Shown here: positions 60,538 to 64,000 of the stretch, piece by piece
Numbering within the stretch: the first letter of the stretch is position 1
Layout of the letters: each line of letters starts with the position of its first letter
Source of the DNA: JAJFIE01 sp964344255
GTDB lineage: Bacteria > Pseudomonadota > Alphaproteobacteria > Rhodospirillales > Casp-alpha2
Reading direction: 5' to 3'
Length of the DNA: 64,000 nucleotides
Assembly (NCBI GenBank): GCA_964344255.1
Contig: CAYFMQ010000003.1
Location: 1 to 64,000 of the forward strand
Translations under genes and position numbers: made by a program
The notes under the pieces: model-generated
What the model was told of the DNA's origin: nothing
The model's input: the letters and a program-made list of their open reading frames with translations, nothing else
Databases searched by the model: none

Positions 60538-63252
60538 ATGGCAGCAATGCAAGGCATTGACCGCTCGGTGCCAGAACAGGATGAATTCAACACAACCGGC
60601 AGCTGGGTTTACAATCCAAAGAGCTATAGGTTTGATTTCGTCAGTTCTGCGTATGCGAGCATACATGGCATGGCGTTTGAAGACCTCGTTGACGTAGTCG
60701 CTTCAAGCGATCATCTGTTTTCGGAAATCTTTCCTGACGATAAAGATCGTATCGTTCCCGTATATCGTCGATGCGTCGAGGAAGGTGTAGCATACTCCGT
60801 TGAATTCCGTGTCATTCATCCAAACGGCGATGTGCGATGGCACCACGAGGTAGGCGCTCCAATTCTGGACGATGGTGGGACCGTTTCAAAAGTTGTCGGC
60901 ACCACGCAGGATATCACCGAGCGCAAACTACGAGATGAGGCCGCCCAACATCACCTGATGCTCATCAAGCAGGTGGAGGAGATCGCCGGACTCGGTCACT
61001 GGATCTATGACCGGAGCACAGACCGGTTCCCTTACTTTTCCGAGGAAATCGCCAAGATCTGGAATTTGCCTGTTGGTGAAGAGCTCATGCAGATGCTGCC
61101 AAGCTATTCAAATCTTGATTACGTGCATCCAGACGACCGGGAAAGTCTTGCCGAGGCCTACCGCCAGATCGGCGAGACGGGTGAAAGCGTTACAATTGAA
61201 TTCCGTATCTTGGTGCCCGATGGACGGACCGTTTGGCTCAGGGAAACTGCGGGCGGCATTCGTAACGAGGGAAAACCGATCGAGACGACTTTCGGAACGG
61301 TCCAGGACGTTACCGAAAGAAAGAACAGGGAACTCGAAATTCGCCGTGACGCCGAGCTCTCCAACCAGGCGGCGGAAATCGCCGGCATCGGTTACTGGCT
61401 GTTTGATGAGGTTAACTTTCATTGCGTCTACTGCAATGATGAACTTCCCCGTATTCGCGGACTTACAAAAGAGGAATATCTGGCCAGGGCGTCTTCCAGG
61501 GAAAGCGAAGTTGATACTATTGTTCCGGAGGATTTGCCCCTGGTCCTTGAGGCCAATAAAGGCATTCTAGACGGTGAGTCTTACTCCATCGAATATCGGC
61601 GCACTTTGTCCGATGGATCGGAGCAATGGCTTCACGAAATCGGCGCGCCGTTTCACTGGGATGGTGGTAGGGTTCTGCTTTCCATCGGAACGACGCGCGA
61701 TATTACCGAACGCAAGAAGTTTGAGGAGCTTGTTCGCGAGAATGAAGCGAAGCTGGAACAATCTGCCCGGATGGCCAAGCTCGGTTACTGGGTGTGGAAC
61801 GATAAGGAGGGACGTTACGAGAGTTATAGCGAAAGCGCGGCCGCCATCTTTGGCGCCACGCCGGAGGATTTCCTGAAAGCCGATCTTGATACGGCATTCA
61901 AGACAAAGTCCTTTCATCCGGATGACGCCAATATCATTTACGACATCCTGTGCAAAATGAGAGAAGACGGAGAGCCCTTTGATGTTGAATACCGGATCAT
62001 GGATGGCGACGGCAACATTCAGTATCTCCGCGAAATCGGCGAAGGCGAGATGGATGAAACCGGTGAGCTTGTCCGTATTGTCGGCTGTACCCAGGACATT
62101 ACCGAGCAAAAACTGAAGGACGAGGAACTCAGGGCGAGCGAGGAACGCCATCGCCTGGTGTTGGAAGGTCTGGCGGATGCTGCGATAACGATCGATACGT
62201 CGGGGACGATCGACTACGTCAATCCGGCAGTTGAAACCATGTTCGGTTACCGGAAAGAGGAGCTGATCGGAGAAAACATCAAATTGTTAATGCCGGAACC
62301 CCACCGGTCCGCCCATGATGGCTATATTTCCGAATACATGAAGACCGGCGTCGCAAAAGTTATCGGCATTGGACGCGAAGTCGAGGGCTTGAGAAAAGAC
62401 GGAACAACCTTTCCCCTCGATTTGACAATTAACGAGCTCAGGATCGGTGAACAGGTTTTTTTCCTCGGCACCATGCGTGACATTACCGAGCGCAAGGAAT
62501 TTGAAGAATCGCTTATCGATGCACGAAAATCAGCAGAAGATGCGAACAAGGCGAAGCTCGATTTTCTGGCGAATATGAGCCATGAGCTGCGAACTCCCCT
62601 GAACGCCATTATCGGATTTTCGGAATTCATCAATACCGAAGCCTTCGGCCCGCTCGGAAACGATAAATACAGCGAATATCTGCTGAACATCGAAAATTCA
62701 GGGAAACACCTGTATAGCCTGATTAACGATATCCTCGATGTTTCTGTAATCGATTCCGGCGAGTTGAAGCTCGTTGAAACGGAAGTGGTCCTGAATGACA
62801 TCGTCGATGAAGCAATCAAGATGATGATGGATAGGGCGAATGCCGGTGAAATTACCTTGACGAATGCCATCCAGGACCGGTCCCGTGTCGTTCTGGCCGA
62901 TGAAAGAAGATTGAAACAGGTGGTTATCAACCTGCTTTCCAACGCGGTAAAATTCACGCCTCCGGGGGGCGCAATCTCCGTCGATAGCGAGATCGCCGCC
63001 GATGAATCGTTACTGATTCGTGTCAGCGATACGGGGATCGGCATGTCGGCTGGCGAAATCGCAAACGCCATGGAGAAGTTCGGTCAGAACAAGCGCGGCG
63101 AAATCATGCAGAGCGGCGAGGGAACGGGCCTCGGCCTGCCTTTGGTCAAGGGTTTGCTGGACGCGCACGATGGCGATATGGAAATCGAAAGTGCTCCAGA
63201 CAAGGGAACAACCGTAACCGCCCGACTGCCGGCGGAACGGATTATCAACTGA
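60538..63252 (+). CDS. multi-PAS sensor histidine kinase
   Basis: 904 residues from the ATG at 60538 (GGGA upstream; a TTG four codons earlier is less likely). About five PAS/PAC repeats come first; successive ends read TTQDITERK, TVQDVTERK, TTRDITERK, CTQDITEQK and TMRDITERK. Next is a HisKA domain with phospho-acceptor His near 682 (ANMSHELRTPLNAIIGF), then an HATPase domain with NLLSNAVKF (N box), DTGIGMSAGEI (G1) and GTGLGLPLVKGL (G2). No membrane helices or signal peptide, so it is cytoplasmic. No response regulator is visible next to it. The fifth PAS is the FixL-like type but lacks clear proof of haem. Confidence 0.92.
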   Translation: MAAMQGIDRSVPEQDEFNTTGSWVYNPKSYRFDFVSSAYASIHGMAFEDLVDVVASSDHLFSEIFPDDKDRIVPVYRRCVEEGVAYSVEFRVIHPNGDVRWHHEVGAPILDDGGTVSKVVGTTQDITERKLRDEAAQHHLMLIKQVEEIAGLGHWIYDRSTDRFPYFSEEIAKIWNLPVGEELMQMLPSYSNLDYVHPDDRESLAEAYRQIGETGESVTIEFRILVPDGRTVWLRETAGGIRNEGKPIETTFGTVQDVTERKNRELEIRRDAELSNQAAEIAGIGYWLFDEVNFHCVYCNDELPRIRGLTKEEYLARASSRESEVDTIVPEDLPLVLEANKGILDGESYSIEYRRTLSDGSEQWLHEIGAPFHWDGGRVLLSIGTTRDITERKKFEELVRENEAKLEQSARMAKLGYWVWNDKEGRYESYSESAAAIFGATPEDFLKADLDTAFKTKSFHPDDANIIYDILCKMREDGEPFDVEYRIMDGDGNIQYLREIGEGEMDETGELVRIVGCTQDITEQKLKDEELRASEERHRLVLEGLADAAITIDTSGTIDYVNPAVETMFGYRKEELIGENIKLLMPEPHRSAHDGYISEYMKTGVAKVIGIGREVEGLRKDGTTFPLDLTINELRIGEQVFFLGTMRDITERKEFEESLIDARKSAEDANKAKLDFLANMSHELRTPLNAIIGFSEFINTEAFGPLGNDKYSEYLLNIENSGKHLYSLINDILDVSVIDSGELKLVETEVVLNDIVDEAIKMMMDRANAGEITLTNAIQDRSRVVLADERRLKQVVINLLSNAVKFTPPGGAISVDSEIAADESLLIRVSDTGIGMSAGEIANAMEKFGQNKRGEIMQSGEGTGLGLPLVKGLLDAHDGDMEIESAPDKGTTVTARLPAERIIN

Positions 63253-63269
63253 ATCAGAATTGAAAGATA

Positions 63270-63998
63270 TTAATCCACCGAGGAATTAAGATGTCGGTAT
63301 TTGCGCTGGATCGGAATGACATCGTGCCGGGATTCCGGCGTTTTTTCGGCCATGATCATGACCGCCAGTGTTCTATTCTTCAAAAGCTTGTTTTGATACG
63401 GTTTTAACCGAAGAAAGTCGTATTCCATGCTCATTTGCGGAGAATTTACGGTGTCCTCTGTCTGACATTCGACAATTTCCACTGAATGAATCTTGTAATG
63501 ATTTGCCGTGTAGTAATCATTGTAAAATGTTGCGGAAAACTGAAAGAAACCGTGCTCGGGAAAGTTATTCATCGGTGAGGCATGGAAAACGGATCCGCCG
63601 ACCTTTAGGGCATCATGCATGTTCTGCAGAGCATTTGGAATATGCAGCAGGTGCTCCAGGGTTCCTGCATCAACAACGAGATCAACGGGATCGCCCAGCT
63701 TTTCAAGGATACCCGTGGAATTCATATCAAACATCACATCGGCATTTTGATAATCGCTGAAATCGAGAGCGATGACTTTATCAAAGCCGATAAGCATGAA
63801 AAAAAGTTCATCTGAGATGATCAAGGATTCTTCTATTCGGTAGAATCTGCCTTCTTTCTTCAGGCGGTTCCAGATTTCGGCAGTCCGCTCATCGAGAATA
63901 ATCTCATTTGAGTCTGAAAATTCAACGATTCCATATTTTGACAACAACGTCGCAAGATGCATTTCGCTAAAATCAAGAAACAACCGACCCAAAGTCAT
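63270..63998 (-). CDS. class I methyltransferase-like protein (start may lie beyond window)
   Basis: 242 residues visible, with an ATG at 63998 two bases from the window edge; the true start may be further upstream. FDKVIALDFSDYQNADVMFDMN and LVVDAGTLEHLLHIPNALQN match the acidic-loop and post-motif positions of SAM-dependent methyltransferases, and MHDALKVGGSVFHASPMNNF fits the following strand. The Gly-rich motif I is weak (FMLIGFDKVIALD). It may be a polysaccharide- or lipid-modifying methyltransferase, or an inactive relative. The kinase gene is convergent, 17 bases away. Confidence 0.6.
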   Translation of the reverse strand: MTLGRLFLDFSEMHLATLLSKYGIVEFSDSNEIILDERTAEIWNRLKKEGRFYRIEESLIISDELFFMLIGFDKVIALDFSDYQNADVMFDMNSTGILEKLGDPVDLVVDAGTLEHLLHIPNALQNMHDALKVGGSVFHASPMNNFPEHGFFQFSATFYNDYYTANHYKIHSVEIVECQTEDTVNSPQMSMEYDFLRLKPYQNKLLKNRTLAVMIMAEKTPESRHDVIPIQRKYRHLNSSVD

Positions 63999-64000
63999 GA

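Noticed and set aside
60342..60560. 72-codon frame before the kinase
   Set aside because: No good ribosome site, Asn-rich end, overlaps the kinase start.
1..64000. tRNA, rRNA or insertion sequences
   Set aside because: No cloverleaf-like segment, rRNA sequence, transposase or integrase was recognised by eye; a dedicated search could still find a tRNA in the spacers.

Overview
The window looks like a scaffold from a marine-type alphaproteobacterium, most likely Rhodospirillales-like or Rhodobacterales-like. That placement is an inference from gene content: a NodQ-type CysN/CysC fusion, an ArsR-methyltransferase regulator next to metF, a monomeric NADP-type isocitrate dehydrogenase, many methylated-amine oxidoreductases, and moderate G+C. 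Two runs of ten N (22317-22326 and 59936-59945) mark scaffold joins, so gene order across them is not proven.

Layout. 1-368: the start of a PuuB-like amine oxidase. 580-846: an orphan HicA-like protein. 865-8640: sulfate activation (cysD, cysNC), three PRSxSTA-type sulfotransferases, a maleate-isomerase-like protein with a divergent LysR regulator, and a quinone reductase. 8684-11719: a D-2-hydroxyacid dehydrogenase and a sahR-metF operon with a likely SahR operator. 12343-18633: small proteins, a dienoyl-CoA-reductase/TMADH-like flavoprotein, an HIBADH-family dehydrogenase, a desaturase, a class II aldolase and an unknown helical protein. 18749-25927: an ArgE-like deacetylase and a PotABCD-type ABC transporter ending in a membrane-anchored EreA/ChaN-like protein. 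25964-29034: a second Asp/Glu-racemase-fold protein and two divergent GATase1-AraC regulators of the GbdR/CdhR kind.

The centre of interest is 29047-47298. It carries an aerobic corrinoid methyl-transfer locus: a RACo-like reductive activator (ASKHA, 2Fe-2S), a methyl-THF:corrinoid methyltransferase, a MetF-type reductase with a separate Cys-rich MTHFR_C partner, a small 'virulence factor' domain protein, a DUF1638 protein, a corrinoid protein, and a non-pyrrolysine MttB-family methyltransferase. Around these lie a dimethylglycine/sarcosine-dehydrogenase-like FAD-GcvT fusion, etfAB, a GST and a second sarcosine-oxidase-like flavoprotein. A reasonable reading is that a quaternary amine such as glycine betaine is imported. 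One methyl then moves via corrinoid to THF and is oxidised by the MetF/MTHFR_C pair, and the remaining N-methyls are removed oxidatively with electrons passed to ETF. The substrate itself is not visible in the sequence. Three proteins of the system carry Arg/Gly-rich terminal tails, and the corrinoid protein has a strongly acidic N-terminus without Lys or Arg.

47357-63998 is more ordinary: a PhnD-like binding protein overlapped by a damaged GFA gene, a second desaturase, a PadR-MFP-RND efflux operon, psd-pssA, a LysM protein, a LOG-family hydrolase, an icd gene cut by the gap, a region with unusual 10-bp phased GTAGAC repeats, a multi-PAS histidine kinase, and a methyltransferase-like protein at the right edge.
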